The position numbers and the translations under genes were made by a program. The notes beneath the pieces are model-generated. The model saw only the letters and a program-made list of their open reading frames with translations, did no database searches and was not told the DNA's origin. 64,000 bases of DNA from Adiantum capillus-veneris. Its lineage: Eukaryota > Streptophyta > Polypodiopsida > Polypodiales > Pteridaceae. Each line of letters starts with the position of its first letter. The first letter of the stretch is position 1. This document shows, one piece after another, positions 1 through 11,485 of this stretch. Where the stretch lies: NCBI GenBank assembly GCA_014529385.2, contig CM043966.1, forward strand, positions 91,990,587-92,054,586, written 5' to 3'.

Positions 1-5
1 TCGAG

Positions 6-368
6 ATGACGCCGGCACCGACAGACCTTTCGGCCTGCTTTACAGCCAGTACCTCTCTCATCAAGCTTCCCGATCGTCAGCTTCCCGTTCAATTATTGCT
101 GGATTTTGTCGCTCCTCATCGGAACGCTCGCTTGCCTAGCGGCTAACGCCGCCGCCACAAGTTCCTCTTTGGTGGCGACCCCAACAGCGACACGCTTTGG
201 CTAGCCGCAGCCAGTGGGCCCCACACCCTCGCTTACCATCTGGACAGCGGCACCTACACGTTTTATGCAGGCTGTCCGTCGAGCGTCGACGACGACAACC
301 ACACTCATATTCTCTCACGTAATGCCGGCCTCTTCTTCCAACCGCTCCTTTGGCTTGCTCCCCTTTAA
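6..368 (+). pseudogene. Unidentified coding-like fragment
   Basis: A GC-rich stretch reads as one frame from an ATG at 6, broken by a TAA at 144-146 and ended by a TAA at 366-368. The part after 147 looks protein-like (mixed polar and aromatic residues, for example the run GGDPNSDTLWLAAASG). I do not recognise a family. It differs in composition from the AT-rich DNA that follows, so it may be a decayed host exon or the edge of another element. The window starts inside it, so its true extent is unknown. Confidence 0.2.
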
Positions 369-534
369 ATGTTGCGACTCGCCGGAGCCAGCCAACCCTC
401 TTGTGTTGCGACTCGCCTGTCGATCATGTTCAAAGCCAAGAGCCAACCCTCTTGTGCATGCCTAGAAATATTGACTTCACCTCTTTGCATGCAGCCCATG
501 ATATAGAGCAACCCTAAAATTAGAGCTGCTCTAA

Positions 535-853
535 CACTACAAGTTTTAGACATATTCTCACGTGCGAAAATTGAGCGTGAATATGGATTTTGTCAGTCTG
601 CAATAGAAATATAGGTTTTTGCACGTACGAAAGAAGATTTTCTCAATGATTTTTCAACGTGCTAATAATTCGCAGGCAAGGAAAAGAGCAGTAGCGAAAA
701 AGGACCAGTGGCGCCGGCGCTACTGGTAAAAATCAAGTTTTAGCGGGTAGGAAAGTTTAAGACGTGCTCACCTTTTTTACGCATTAAGGTGTAAAAATGG
801 GTAGAAAAAAGCCTTTTTTTGTCGAAGTAACAAAAGGTCTAAAACTTGTAGTG
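535..853. mobile_element. Non-autonomous CACTA-type mini-element
   Basis: The left end reads CACTACAAGTTTTAGAC and the right end is its exact inverted complement (GTCTAAAACTTGTAGTG). The flanking trinucleotide is TAA on both sides (532-534 and 854-856), the 3-bp target duplication expected for CACTA transposons. The element is 319 bp and has no coding capacity, so it would depend on a transposase made elsewhere. The terminal CACTACAAG matches the termini of the full CACTA element at 42673-50303, but the sequence further in does not, so the autonomous partner may be a different family. Confidence 0.9.
704..727. repeat. 24-bp near-perfect palindrome inside the mini-element
   Basis: Arms ACCAGT and ACTGGT flank the self-complementary core GCGCCGGCGC, with only one mismatched pair. 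It could form a strong hairpin in the middle of the CACTA-type mini-element. Confidence 0.75.
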
Positions 854-1528
854 TAACACCCCGTTCTAGGGGGAGGCTAGGAAACAATAATACCAAATAA
901 TTGTACAAATTTTGAAAAAGATATATCTATGCCCTTCCAATTTGTGTAGAAAGAAAATGGGAGTTTTTTAAAGGCTGGGTTCAGATTGCGCAATGGATGA
1001 TCCCCCCTTTTCCACTTGAGATTCTATGAGATGCAACGCATGCCCAATGGCTTGTTCACACACCATAGCTCTCTATGGTTGGGGTCTCTGACAAAAAGTT
1101 GAGGTGTGCTAGGCTCTTTCTCCACCCATTAATTGGTTGAAAGGTAGTCTCTCAACCATGGGCGGCCTTCCAAGTTGGAACACTCTCGCCGTCATTTGGA
1201 CACAGGTCAACACATCACGTACCTCAAAATGTGGGCAACAGCTTTGTACGCAATTGGAATTGCCACTCCCAACCTGTCTCTTTCAAGTTTCCATAGGTCC
1301 AACTCAGCAAAAGCCATGTGCACGCCAATAGTCTGAACCCACCTCGCTAAGGCCTTCAAAATGAAACTTAGAGTCATTCAAACTTGAGAGAAGATATAGA
1401 GTGCCATTTTCTCTTGCAAAAAAAACAAGGTGAAGTATTCACAGGGCCTTCAAAAGGCAAAAAGGTGACTATTGAGGGGTCATAAGAGTTAAAAATCTAT
1501 TTTAAAAAGGTAAAAGTTCATAATGATC

Positions 1529-1575
<47 letters not shown>

Positions 1576-2350
1576 TGTTTAAAAGAAACCTTTTATTTTG
1601 TCCTTAATGTAAGGTTGTGGAATTAGTTTACTTCTTAAGCAGTGTATGAAAAAACCCGCGGTTTAGAGCATTTTTAACTAGTTAGATTTGCAAATCCTAG
1701 CTAGATTATGAAATAGCCTTGACAAACACATGTAAATGTTTATAAGTTTTAATGTAAAATTCGACCAATTTAATATTTTGACCTAATAATCAAAAAACTT
1801 TCAAGTGTGCCCTTAATTTTTTTGGTTAGGAAAAATGATTTTGACAAGCTCTATTCTTAAGTTTAAAATGTTGTGGTTAAAAAAAATCAAAAGTTTATAA
1901 ATAAATTATTATGTTAAAACTTCAGATCATTTGTTGCATCCTTTCCAAAATAAAGTAAATGTAACATTGGGAAAGATGATGTGAAAGGCTTTGTCTTCAA
2001 TGCTCTTAAAGGCTTTCAAGACTTTTTGAGGAACACTTGTCAAACACCAAAAATTGTACTACCTTCATCCATATGGATGCTAAGGCCTTTAGAGGCCAAA
2101 AAGGGAGAGAGACACCCTTTTGAATTATAGACATTTAGAATGCTCCTTTTAGAATTATCTTTTTGATGCAACCTACATAATTGGCTTTCTAAAAGAAACC
2201 CTTAGTGTTGTGTTGGGTTAGGGAGACTCCTTTCATTTCACATCCTACATGATGGAGACTTACCTTTCATTTCAGATCCTACATGTCTTTACTTTTGTTG
2301 AATTCTAATGTTTTAGAATGCTAAAGAGAAGCTTCACCTTGCATAAATTT
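854..2350. other. Intergenic stretch without recognisable gene
   Basis: No open frame of convincing quality and no protein family seen on either strand. It contains the (GA)n tract at 1532-1572 and is otherwise AT-rich after about 1600. It may include decayed transposon sequence that I cannot name. Confidence 0.5.
1532..1572. repeat. (GA)n microsatellite
   Basis: About 20 uninterrupted GA units. Confidence 0.95.
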
Positions 2351-2786
2351 TAGTAAACTTTACACACACACATGTTTTTTTTGCATTCTATTGTTTTAAA
2401 ATGCTAAAGTGAAGCTTCACTTTGCATAATTCTAATAAATTCTATACACACATATATATTAATTACTTCATTTTGTTTCACCTTTCATTTCACAAATTCA
2501 CATGGATTTACATTTCTTACATTTATAGCTTGATTCCAATTAGTGTTAATGTTCAAGAAAGTCTCTTTTAGTAAACTTTACACACACACATGTTTTTTTT
2601 GCATTCTATTGTTTTAAAATGCTAAAGTGAAGCTTCACTTTGCATAATTCTAATAAATTCTATACACACATATATATTAATTACTTCATTTTATTTCACC
2701 TTTCATTTCACAAATTCACATGGATTTACATTTCTTACATTTATAGCTTGATTCCAATTAGTGTTAATGTTCAAGAAAGTCTCTTT
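2351..2786. repeat. Tandem duplication, 218-bp unit, two copies
   Basis: The 218-bp unit starting TAGTAAACTTTACACACA at 2351 is repeated directly from 2569. The copies differ by eye at about one base (TTTTGTTTC versus TTTTATTTC), so the duplication is recent compared with the decayed surroundings. No coding content. Confidence 0.9.
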
Positions 2787-3395
2787 TATTAAGCAGCTAC
2801 TGATCAAGTTTCTTCCTCACATAGAAGAAAATCAGAAATACTAGCAAAATTTTTGAGATTTGCAAAATTTTTGAGCAACTTTCTCACATATTTCATCGGT
2901 TTTTCTTTCGTTTACCATGGTTTGCAGTTGGCTAGTCTCGATTTTCAATCGGCTCAAGACTAAGCTGAGACAATCCTTTCCCAAACACTGATACCAGTTT
3001 AATTCAACCTAACAATTTTATCACTTTCTTATTGTGTTTGAAAGCCGTCCTGACCCTTTCACTTGTTTTTATGAGGGTTTTGGATCCCTATGATATCACC
3101 TTAAAAAAATTCATCTACCTATCATGCTGGTTCAACAAAAGATATATTTAATCGTAAAAAAAGCTTAAATTTTAGTTTACAAAAGAGAGGCATTGTTAAA
3201 GGAACTTAAAAAAAGAGCATATTGAATTGGAAAAGGGTGTGCTATGATCTTCTGGTAATGCATGAAATTGTTCGATCTGTTCCTTTCATTCCAACATACA
3301 TGCTTAGGACGTAAAGAGATTTTTTAAATCGGGAACAAGGTTTTTACTGCATGAATGTAATTTTTTGGTAATAATATCCTTGTTGGGGTAGCCCT
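2787..3395. other. No gene seen
   Basis: AT-rich sequence between the tandem duplication and the broken 3' end of the copia element. No convincing frame or motif. The missing reverse transcriptase part of the copia element is not here in recognisable form. Confidence 0.45.
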
Positions 3396-3399
3396 GAAC

Positions 3400-5311
3400 A
3401 GCTGTTGATACAGCTTCAGCCCAAAATCCATTTGGCAGCTGTGCATTAGACAACATACTTCTGACCTTCTCTTGTATGGTCCTATTCATCCTCTCAGCAA
3501 CACCATTTTGAGGAGGATTGTAAGGAGCAGTAAGCTCACGTTTATACCTTTTGACTCACAAACTCCTGAAAGGCCTTTGAAACATACTCTCCACCATTGT
3601 TAGTGCGTAAGCATTTAAGCTTCTTGCCACTCTGATTCTCCACAAGTGTCACAAACGTTTTGAAAACACTAAACGCTTCATCCTTGTGCTTGAGAAAGTA
3701 AACCCATACTTTCCTCGAGTAATCATCTATAAATGTCATAAAGTAAGAAGCTCCCCCTAGAGATAGGTTAGGCATAGGTCCACACAAATCACTATGAACA
3801 AGTGCCAACTGTGTATCTCTTCTACTGCTTCTATGCTTATGTGGCTGCTGTGTTTGCTTACCATACAGACAATGTTCACAGAATTCAAAATGATTAAATG
3901 AAAAGCCAGGCAAATAACCAGAACGAGACAAGATTTCCATTCCCTTCTTGGACATATGTCCTAACCGGCTATGCCACAAAGAAACATTCGGCTGCTCGGT
4001 TACATTGATTACATTTTTAGAGACATTTGATACATAAATCATGTAAAGTCTTCCAGAATTTACTCCATGTGCTACTGTCATAGAACCCTTGGATATCTTC
4101 CACATGTTCTGTCCAAAAGTGGTGACGTAGCCAGTATCATCAAGTAAACCTGTGCTGATCAAGCTCTTTGTAATGGCAGGAACATGTCTCACATTCTTCA
4201 GAGTGAAAGAAGAGACATTCTGAAACTTCAATTGAACATCTCCAACACCTAAGATCTCACATGTCTGCCCATTGCCTAGCCGAACATGATCTTTAGTGGT
4301 CACATAAGAAGTAAACCACTCCTTGTTTGGAGACACATGAAGTGATGCCCCTGAGTCTATAATCCAGTCACTCAGTGCATTTCCATGAGATGCTGTAAGA
4401 AGAGCTGAGTCCATTGTATTCTTCAAGAAGTAGATGTCTCCTGACACTAGACTGTCATCCTCTGCAACAATGTTTGTCACATTTATTTCTTGAATCTTCA
4501 CTGAGGACTTGTTCTTCTCACCATGGTCTTCAACTTTCTCTTTGCCTTTTTCTGCTTTCCATTCTCTGCAGTCTCTTTTCATGTGACCCTTCTTGCCACA
4601 ATGGTAGCATTCTATGTCACTCTTGCCTTTAGCACTGCGGGACCTGCTACGAGACTGATTCCTCTTTCCACCTTTGTACTTTTCTTTGGTCCTTCCCCTG
4701 ACAACTAAGGCTGTTCCTTTGCCTTTGTCCATTGTCTTTCTATTGGTTTCTTCAGTAAGCAGACTTCCTTCTACACCTGCTATGTTCAAACCATCTGGAG
4801 GTGCAAAATTACTCAAAGCTATGCGAAAAGTGTCCCAACTTTTCGGCAATGTGATCAACAGGAACATAGCTCTAACAGGTTCATCAAACTTGACACCTTG
4901 AGCTGACAACTGACTGTAGATTGTGTTGAATTCATTTAGATGATTGGACATAGCTGTCCCTTCTTTCATCTTCAAGTCAACAAGCTTCTTAAGCCAGTAT
5001 ACCTGTGAAGTTGCACTCTGCTTCTCATAAAGATCACTCAGCTTTAACCATGCTTGATAAGCCGACATCTCGTCTGCTACATTGAAGTAAACGCTTTCTG
5101 CCAAAGTTAGCATAATGGTAGAAAGTGCCAATTCATCCATTTCGCTCCATTCATCTTCGTCCATATCTTCTGGTTTTATCCCCTTGAGCTTTATAGGTTT
5201 TATCTGCTTCTTTTGTACCAACACGTGCCAAATCTGCTTCTTCCACAATGGGAAATTGGTTCCATCCAGCTTCTTGATATTGTAAAGAGCAGTGTCGTGT
5301 GATCCAGCCAT
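3400..5311 (-). pseudogene. Copia gag-pol: gag, protease, integrase; truncated
   Basis: The frame begins at an ATG (5311) and runs 589 codons to a TAA at 3542. Residues 1-230 are a copia-type gag (UBN2-like, start MAGSHDTALYNIKKLDGTNF). A zinc knuckle CYHCGKKGHMKRDC lies at 235-248, the protease motif WIIDSGAS near 316-323, and the integrase zinc finger HSRLGH...CEHCLYGK near 447-484. The integrase core has the first Asp in VHSDLCGP, but the second is Asn (LRTNNGGEY instead of the usual LRTDNGGEY). A frameshift near 3548 moves the frame; the Glu motif NGVAERMNR then follows, and homology fades after FWAEAVSTAV. Substitution, frameshift and truncation together make it non-functional. Confidence 0.85.
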
Positions 5312-6359
5312 AGCTACGCTTCATAGTAGTTTACTTTCTTGGGAAAAATTTGGCAGAGTTTCCCCTGTAAACTGACCTCTGAACCAATATCAACCTGTCA
5401 AATGAACCAAGAAAGCTTCAGATTCTGCATAAATTTCGGCAGAGTCTCCTTTGTAAAATGGCTCTAGTGTACTCAAAAACAGACCAAAAAACAGCTCAAA
5501 AACACTCTCTCGGACACTGTAAGCTGTGGGTAAACCTATCCTGCACCTGTACTGTCTCTGACTGTCCTGTCACTGTCCTGTAAGCATAGACTGCGACAAT
5601 GCCTCAACGACAGTAAAGCAAAGATGCTTCCCAACTGTCTAACTCACAGTCAATACATCCTAGCTGCCTATCTAAGGGTGCTCGAGGGATCACTTCAAGA
5701 CCTGTATCACCGAAAGGATCTCAACATTCGAGAATCCCCCAGCTCAATAAAACCTCACTCGACCCTCAACAAAGGCTGCAGTAAATCCGACAGTACATAG
5801 ACTTCCCACAAAGTCATACATCCACAAATTTCCCACTGTATGCTGTAACCGCTGCGGCGGTTGTTTGCTGCGTGACTCACAGCCAGCAAACCCTCAACAG
5901 ACATACATCATCTCTGACAATACATCCCATGTGGAAGCACCTGCAATGTCAGGATGAAATCTGGAATATCAAGCAGCAAACACAAGCTACCTGATGAACT
6001 AGTGGATGTCGCCTACAGTCTGTGTGTAGATTCACCCGTGTCGTATGTGACACGCCTCCAAGAACTGTGAGCCGTCCTTCGATGTGTAGACAGCCACAAA
6101 TCAACACTCTGGGAGTGTCGATATCCTCAGTACCTGCAGTCGTAGGCCGAAAACCCCAAATTTGCAGAGTCGGATCTGCACCCGTCGAGACCACGTAGTC
6201 GAAAATGGCTTGCGCAGACCTTTGTCGAAGCCGAACGGTGGTCGAGATGACCTCAGAATGAAATTCTGACCTCAGGCCGTGTCTTCACCTGTCGAATTTC
6301 ACTCCAATCTGAGCTCGTGACTCTAGCCTCCTGCAGTGCTACCCCGAGCCTCGATATGA
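5312..6359 (-). other. Copia 5' leader
   Basis: Non-coding leader between the primer site and the gag ATG. No convincing frame on either strand. Confidence 0.6.
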
Positions 6360-6371
6360 GCTCTGATACCA
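6360..6371 (-). promoter_or_regulatory. Primer binding site (initiator Met tRNA), copia
   Basis: The minus strand reads TGGTATCAGAGC, complementary to the 3' end of plant initiator-Met tRNA, 2 bp from the LTR. Confidence 0.9.
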
Positions 6372-6373
6372 GT

Positions 6374-6565
6374 TGAAGGAGTACGAGCGGAAGTGCGACG
6401 CGAGAGAGAGTGCGAGAAGAAGAGCACGACGATATGGTGAACTTGCTCTACTATAATGTGTAGAGCATAGCGAGTTCTTATTAGGTTTTTACAAAAGAAT
6501 ATGTGTACATACCTGGCGGCCCGCCCACTTACTTGGGCGACCACATTGGGCTTTATACCCCAACA
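6374..6565 (-). repeat. Copia 5' LTR
   Basis: 192 bp. On the minus strand it starts TGTTGGGGTATAAAGCCC and ends CA next to the primer site. The start is typical of plant copia LTRs. No second copy in the window. Confidence 0.8.
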
Positions 6566-6566
6566 C

Positions 6567-7452
6567 TTATATTGCTGGCAAGCACAATCAAGTGGCCGAT
6601 GCACTATCACGACAAAAAAAAGTAAATGCAGCGTTTATAGAAACTCACAATGATCTATCTTCTATGATAGATGAGTATGCTACTGACGCCGATTTCAAGG
6701 ATACCATGTCATCCATTGCCTCAGAGAAGAAAGAAGAACCGTTCACCTTGCAGGATGGTTATCTTCTCCACGGAAATAGGCCGTGTTACTAACTCCCTTC
6801 GTGAGAAAGTAATTTATGAATCCCATGCTTCTCCCCAAGTGGACATACAGGATTCAACCTAGTCTTCGAGGAGTAGAGATGTATTTCTATTGGCCTACCA
6901 TGAAAGTAGACATACAAGAGTATGTTTCATTAAAATGTATGGTATGCCAAAAGACCAAGTATGATAGAGAGAAGCAACCTGTATTACTCCAACCATTTCC
7001 AATTCCTAATTCATCATGGGAGAGTATATTCATGGATTTTAACTTTGGATTACCCAAGTCTATCCATGGGAATACGAGAATATGGACAATAGTCGACAGG
7101 TTTAGTAAGCAAGCACATTTCATACTTAATGTCAAAAAGACTATCAAGTCACATCAAATGGCAACCCTCTAATTCATATCATAGATTTTTAAACACCATG
7201 GCTTGCCAACATCCATAGTGTCAGATAGAGATCCTTGAATGACCAATAATTTTTGGAAGGGTCTCTTTGAGAATCTAGGTACAAGGCCAACTTTCTCTTC
7301 AGCCTATCACCCACAAACCAATGGCCAAAGTGAGATAGCTAACGTTACGATTCTAGATCTACTCAACACTTATGTCACGGAAGTAGATCAAATCTCACAA
7401 TGGGATAAGTATCTACCTCTTGTAGAATATGCGCACTATAACACCGTCTAAG
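6567..7452 (+). pseudogene. Gypsy (chromovirus) RNase H end and integrase, relic
   Basis: Begins inside the tail of RNase H (GKHNQVADALSRQ) and continues through the integrase: zinc finger remnants (CMVCQKTK), core motifs FMDFNFGLPK and the Glu region AYHPQTNGQSE. It stops at a motif equivalent to AYNNTV. Residue for residue it is the same family as the minus-strand element at 52659-61566 (shared LSSMIDEYA, EEPFTLQDGYLL, GLPKSIHGNT). It carries a stop near 6790, a frameshift before 6816 and further stops at about 7170 and 7236. It is an old relic, cut on the left by the copia LTR and on the right by unrelated DNA. Confidence 0.85.
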
Positions 7453-8453
7453 TTGCATTATACGTTATATGGAAAAGGTATAATACGCCATATACGGGTG
7501 TATTTTATCGGACCCCATATTATACGAGCGTATTATACGGTGACACATTAAAAAAAACGGGCAACGTTTTTTTTTCTCAGTTTTTCGATCGAAGTATCTT
7601 TTGATCGAAAAATCTTTCGATCGAAAGATGTTTAGGACAAATTTTTTTTCGATCAAAAGATGTATTAATCGAAGAAAAAGTATATATACCAGCAACGCGC
7701 CTTCTTAAGACTAGTGTTCCGCACAAAAGGTATTCCATGTTGATAGAAGACAAAAAAATGAATTTTTTTTATAATTTAAAAAATAACAGTTTAAAATTTT
7801 ATAAATTTTTGATTAAATATAATTTAATGTTTTGTTAAAATTTTATTGATTTGTTTTAAAATCAAATCATGTAAACTTTGTATGTTGTGTAGAGCTCAAA
7901 CTCTCACTTATACAAGGTGGTTATTTTTTAGGAATCACTTGCTACGTGCTCAGTTTACTGACACGTGGAAGTGAATTAGTGATATAATTTAGTGATTACC
8001 GTTGTGTGCAGAGTGTACTTTGACATGAGGTTATCTGCCAACAAAAGATAATAGAATAGAGGTCAGTTTTATTTAGGTAAGTTCGATTTTGACGTGCAGA
8101 TACTTTCTCACCTCAAAGTGAACATAGATAGAAATTTTGTTGTTATGTGTAGAGCCATCACACTATGCTCTCACTGGAATCAAAATTTAGGAATCTCATG
8201 TCCGAATACACTGATATTACATTATCTTTATTTGGATTGCTATGTCTATCATATTGTGCGATTGTACACGTGCATCAAATGCAGATATATAAGCTTTCAA
8301 AGATCTACCGTGGAGTGTGAGAACTTCATGTTTGCACTTCAGATAGATATAAAAATCGTCAAATATTGCAATTAATCCTCATTTTTGATGAGAATCAATT
8401 GCACAATTTGATCAATATTATCGATTATCGTAATGTGTGAAAGCTTTAAGCTT
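7453..8453. other. Unassigned DNA with TCGATCGAAA-type motif cluster
   Basis: No gene seen. 7560-7680 has at least five close variants of the self-complementary motif TCGATCGAA. 7460-7545 is rich in TATACG/CGTATA words. The rest is AT-rich and anonymous. Confidence 0.4.
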
Positions 8454-9128
8454 CACTACAAGAGGTTGTGTGCTCTTGTGACGCTTTTAGCGACGGAAAT
8501 ACACTGGGTTTTTATAACCCCCGGCGTCGCTAAGAGCGTCGCTATGAGCGTCGATACGGGGACGTCGCTATAAGCGTCACTATATAACGACGCCTATAGC
8601 GACGCAGCAGGGCCATCAATAGCGACACTTATAGCGACGCTGCAGAGCCTAATATAGCGACAGTCATAGCGACTCCTGAGATGAATTTTTTATGGTGGCA
8701 GGGCATTGAATGCCCTGCCACCCATCAACCATATATATTGAATGTTTCATTTGTCTATTTACATTTGAAAAAAAATGCAAAGGTAAATACAGACCCAAAA
8801 TAGTCACCCACAAGACAATATAATCATTAACTCCATCATCCATAGTACGTATTGTTTGCAAAGTAAAGATACAAAAATGACAAGGGTGAATTGATGAAAG
8901 TAAATCAATGACAATTGTACACATAGGCAAAATCACTTGATTGTTAATCATTGCAAATGTAATAGTTACAAACCATTGTCATTATTTAAAAAATATACAT
9001 GGTTCTCAAAAAGACGTATAAAAGTTGTCTCATGATACATAATCTATGACAAAAAGAAACTAATGCTATCTAGCTATGGCTAAATTGACGTCGTCTAATC
9101 AGACGTCTCATCGCGTCGAAGCGGCGTA
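8454..9128 (-). mobile_element. 3' end of a CACTA element, interrupted at 9129
   Basis: Starts CACTACAAGAGGTTGTGTGC, an inverted near-copy of the right end of the CACTA element at 42673-50303. It includes the block of GCGTCGCTAT-type subterminal repeats (8500-8670), the AT-rich 3' non-coding part and, at 9070-9128, the last exon of the second transposase gene (compare 49676-49740, inverted). Homology stops abruptly at 9128, where the LTR of the large chromovirus starts. The remainder of this CACTA copy should lie beyond the other end of the array, outside the window. The 3 bp before the terminus are CTT. Confidence 0.9.
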
Positions 9129-9604
9129 CGTAAGGTTTCCAGTTTCCGAAACCTTAAAGACTGTACAAAGCTTGCAAAACTTAATAGAAAACACTATTGA
9201 AGGATTCCAAACACTATTAATTTTGGTATTTTTGGAATCATAAGTAGAGATTTACTATGTTTAGTAATTTTCAGAATCTGAATCCGATAAAAACTGAAAA
9301 ACTTACGGGCCCTGGAAGATTACAATAGAAATTCAATTAGTAACAAAAATTGGATGGTTCCAGTATTAATCATTAACAAAGACTTTTTACACTAAGGTTC
9401 TAGAATTAGCTAGAAATTCCAATTTTCATCATTAAGGATCTGCAAAAATCAACCAAGTAAATTCTGGAAGGTATGGGGGGAGTGTGGAAGCTGGGAAAAC
9501 CTGCCAAGGATTGTGATAGCAGCAAATGGCGCAAAATGCAAGCTCTGGGGGGCTGCTTGGAATGTGGAAAAACTGCCAGAAACTCCCCGGTGCCCAGAAA
9601 AGGC

Positions 9605-9610
9605 TATAAA
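9605..9610 (+). promoter_or_regulatory. TATA box of LTR 1
   Basis: GGCTATAAAAGGACCCC context, conserved in the middle LTR at 26455. It probably drives LTR transcription, with the start expected about 30 bp downstream. Confidence 0.6.
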
Positions 9611-10019
9611 AGGACCCCTTCTCTTCATAATTTCTCAGACTCGGAGCCTTGATGCTCTCTCTCTCTCATCTAGAGAGAACACTACGCAGAAATCATTAGA
9701 GATTAATCTCTAATTGATTAACCGAAACGGTAATTAGTCTAAGCTTTCTTAATTAGCAAGGTTAGATTAATCTATTTTGTTAATAAATCAAAGATTAGGC
9801 CTATGTATACTCATAAATCCTCTCTTAATTAATTAATTTCTGCTGATTATTGTAATTAATCTTAGTAATGTTAAGCTAATTAATTATCCTATCATATTAG
9901 GACTGAAATTAGCCAAATTAACCATGAATTAATCGTAAATATATTAATTAAGCTTAGATTAAGTTGAGGTAATTATCAGAGCTGCATTAGACAGTTATTA
10001 AGCTAGAAAAATTATCCTA

Positions 10020-10960
10020 TAATTTTCTCAATAATTTTTCTAATTAATTTAATAGAAATAATCTATTTTTTGAGCAATTTAAAAAGGTGATATATTTACT
10101 CGTGGTTAATTAGGATAAGATTAGATAATTAATATAGCTAATTACTTTAGCAGAAATACTCCGTTTTTTGAGTAATTTAAATAGGGGAAATTAGTAAATT
10201 GAATTAAAATGCTATGATATATTTTTCAATGGTTAATTATGTATTAAGAAACCTATGATAATTAAAAGAAGCTCAGATAATTAATCTAGCTAATTACTTT
10301 AGTAGAAATACTCTGTTTTATGAGAAATTTAAATAGGGGAAATTAGTAAATTATTTCAAATGTTGTGATATATCTATCAATGGTTAATTAGATGTTACTG
10401 AACCTGTGAAAATTAGGAGAAGTGCAGATAATTATTCTAGCTAATTACTTTAGCAGAAATACTCTGTTTTTTGAGCAATTTAAATAGGGGAAATTAGTAA
10501 ATTTATTTCAAATGTTGTGATATATTTATCAGTGGTTAATAAAATGTCAAGGATCCTGTGATAATTAGGGAAATCTTAGATAATTAATCCAGCTAATTAC
10601 TTTAGCAAAAATACTCTATTTTTTTGAGTAATTTAAATAAGGGAAATTAGTAAATTAATTTGAAATGTTGTGATATATTTATTAGCGGTTAATAAAATGT
10701 TAAGGAGCCTGTGATAATTAGGAGAAGCTCAGATAATTAATCTAGCTAATTACTTTAGTAGAAATACTCTATTTTTTGAGTAATTTAAATAGGGGAAATT
10801 AGTAAATTGAATTCAAATGCTTTGATATATTTATTAGTGGTTAATAAAGTGTTAAGAAACCCGTGATAACTAGGATAATCTCAGATAATTAATCTAGTTT
10901 ATTACTTTAACAAAAAAACGCTATATTTTAGACAAATTCAATAGGGAAAATCAGCAAATA
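10020..10960 (+). repeat. 152-bp tandem repeats in LTR 1
   Basis: The marker word CTAATTACTTTAG (or close variants) occurs near 10138, 10290, 10441, 10593, 10746 and 10899, a spacing of 151-153 bp. Each unit also has a run like AAATAGGGGAAATTAGTAAA and a GTGATATATTTAT word. About six diverged units. Confidence 0.9.
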
Positions 10961-11485
10961 GATTTAAATTGAATTGAGGTATTTATCAGAGGTTTATTAG
11001 ACCTTAGGGAACCCGTGGTAATCATGCTACCATTAGAAAATTAGTTTAACTTTATATCCCAGTAAAATTACATTAAGTTTTGGGAAAAATAAAAAGGGAA
11101 ATATAGTAAATTAAACCGAAAACATTTGATATCAATACCAGAGAAGGAATACACCTTGAGGAATCTATGATAAATATCCCAACCTTAGATAAATAGTTTA
11201 GGTACGTATCTTGATCAAAAGTAACCGATTTTTGTATAAAATAGACAAGAAAAATTAGGAAATAAATTTATCTAATTGTCAAATAAATAACCGAGGTCCA
11301 AAATCCTTATTGAAGAGTGGGAAAAAAATTACTTATAGCATAATTAAGTTATAGGAGGAATAACTTATCCAATCGACTATTAAAGATCCTTATTTATTCC
11401 AAAAATCCTTATTTTTGGGTAAACAAGGAAAATGAAGGATATTCAATTAAGCTTCTAGATTAAGTCTTTCTATAAGGCTGCGGAA

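Larger units (their letters stand above)
3396..6565 (-). mobile_element. Ty1/copia retrotransposon, 3' part deleted
   Basis: Read on the minus strand: 5' LTR (6565 to 6374), initiator-Met primer site, about 1-kb leader, gag, protease and integrase core. The sequence loses homology soon after the integrase (about 3396). Reverse transcriptase, RNase H, polypurine tract and 3' LTR are absent, so the element is dead. The order protease then integrase before the missing reverse transcriptase is the copia order. The 5 bp outside the LTR (CTTAT, 6566-6570) cannot be matched to a second copy because the other end is gone. Confidence 0.85.

Noticed and set aside
3382-3395. TGTTGGGGTAGCCC resembling an LTR start on the plus strand
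   Set aside because: Only about ten bases match the copia LTR start and the orientation is opposite; no LTR body follows.
8094-8951. Short frames in 8.1-8.95 kb
   Set aside because: No family motif; the right part is the non-coding 3' end of a CACTA element.
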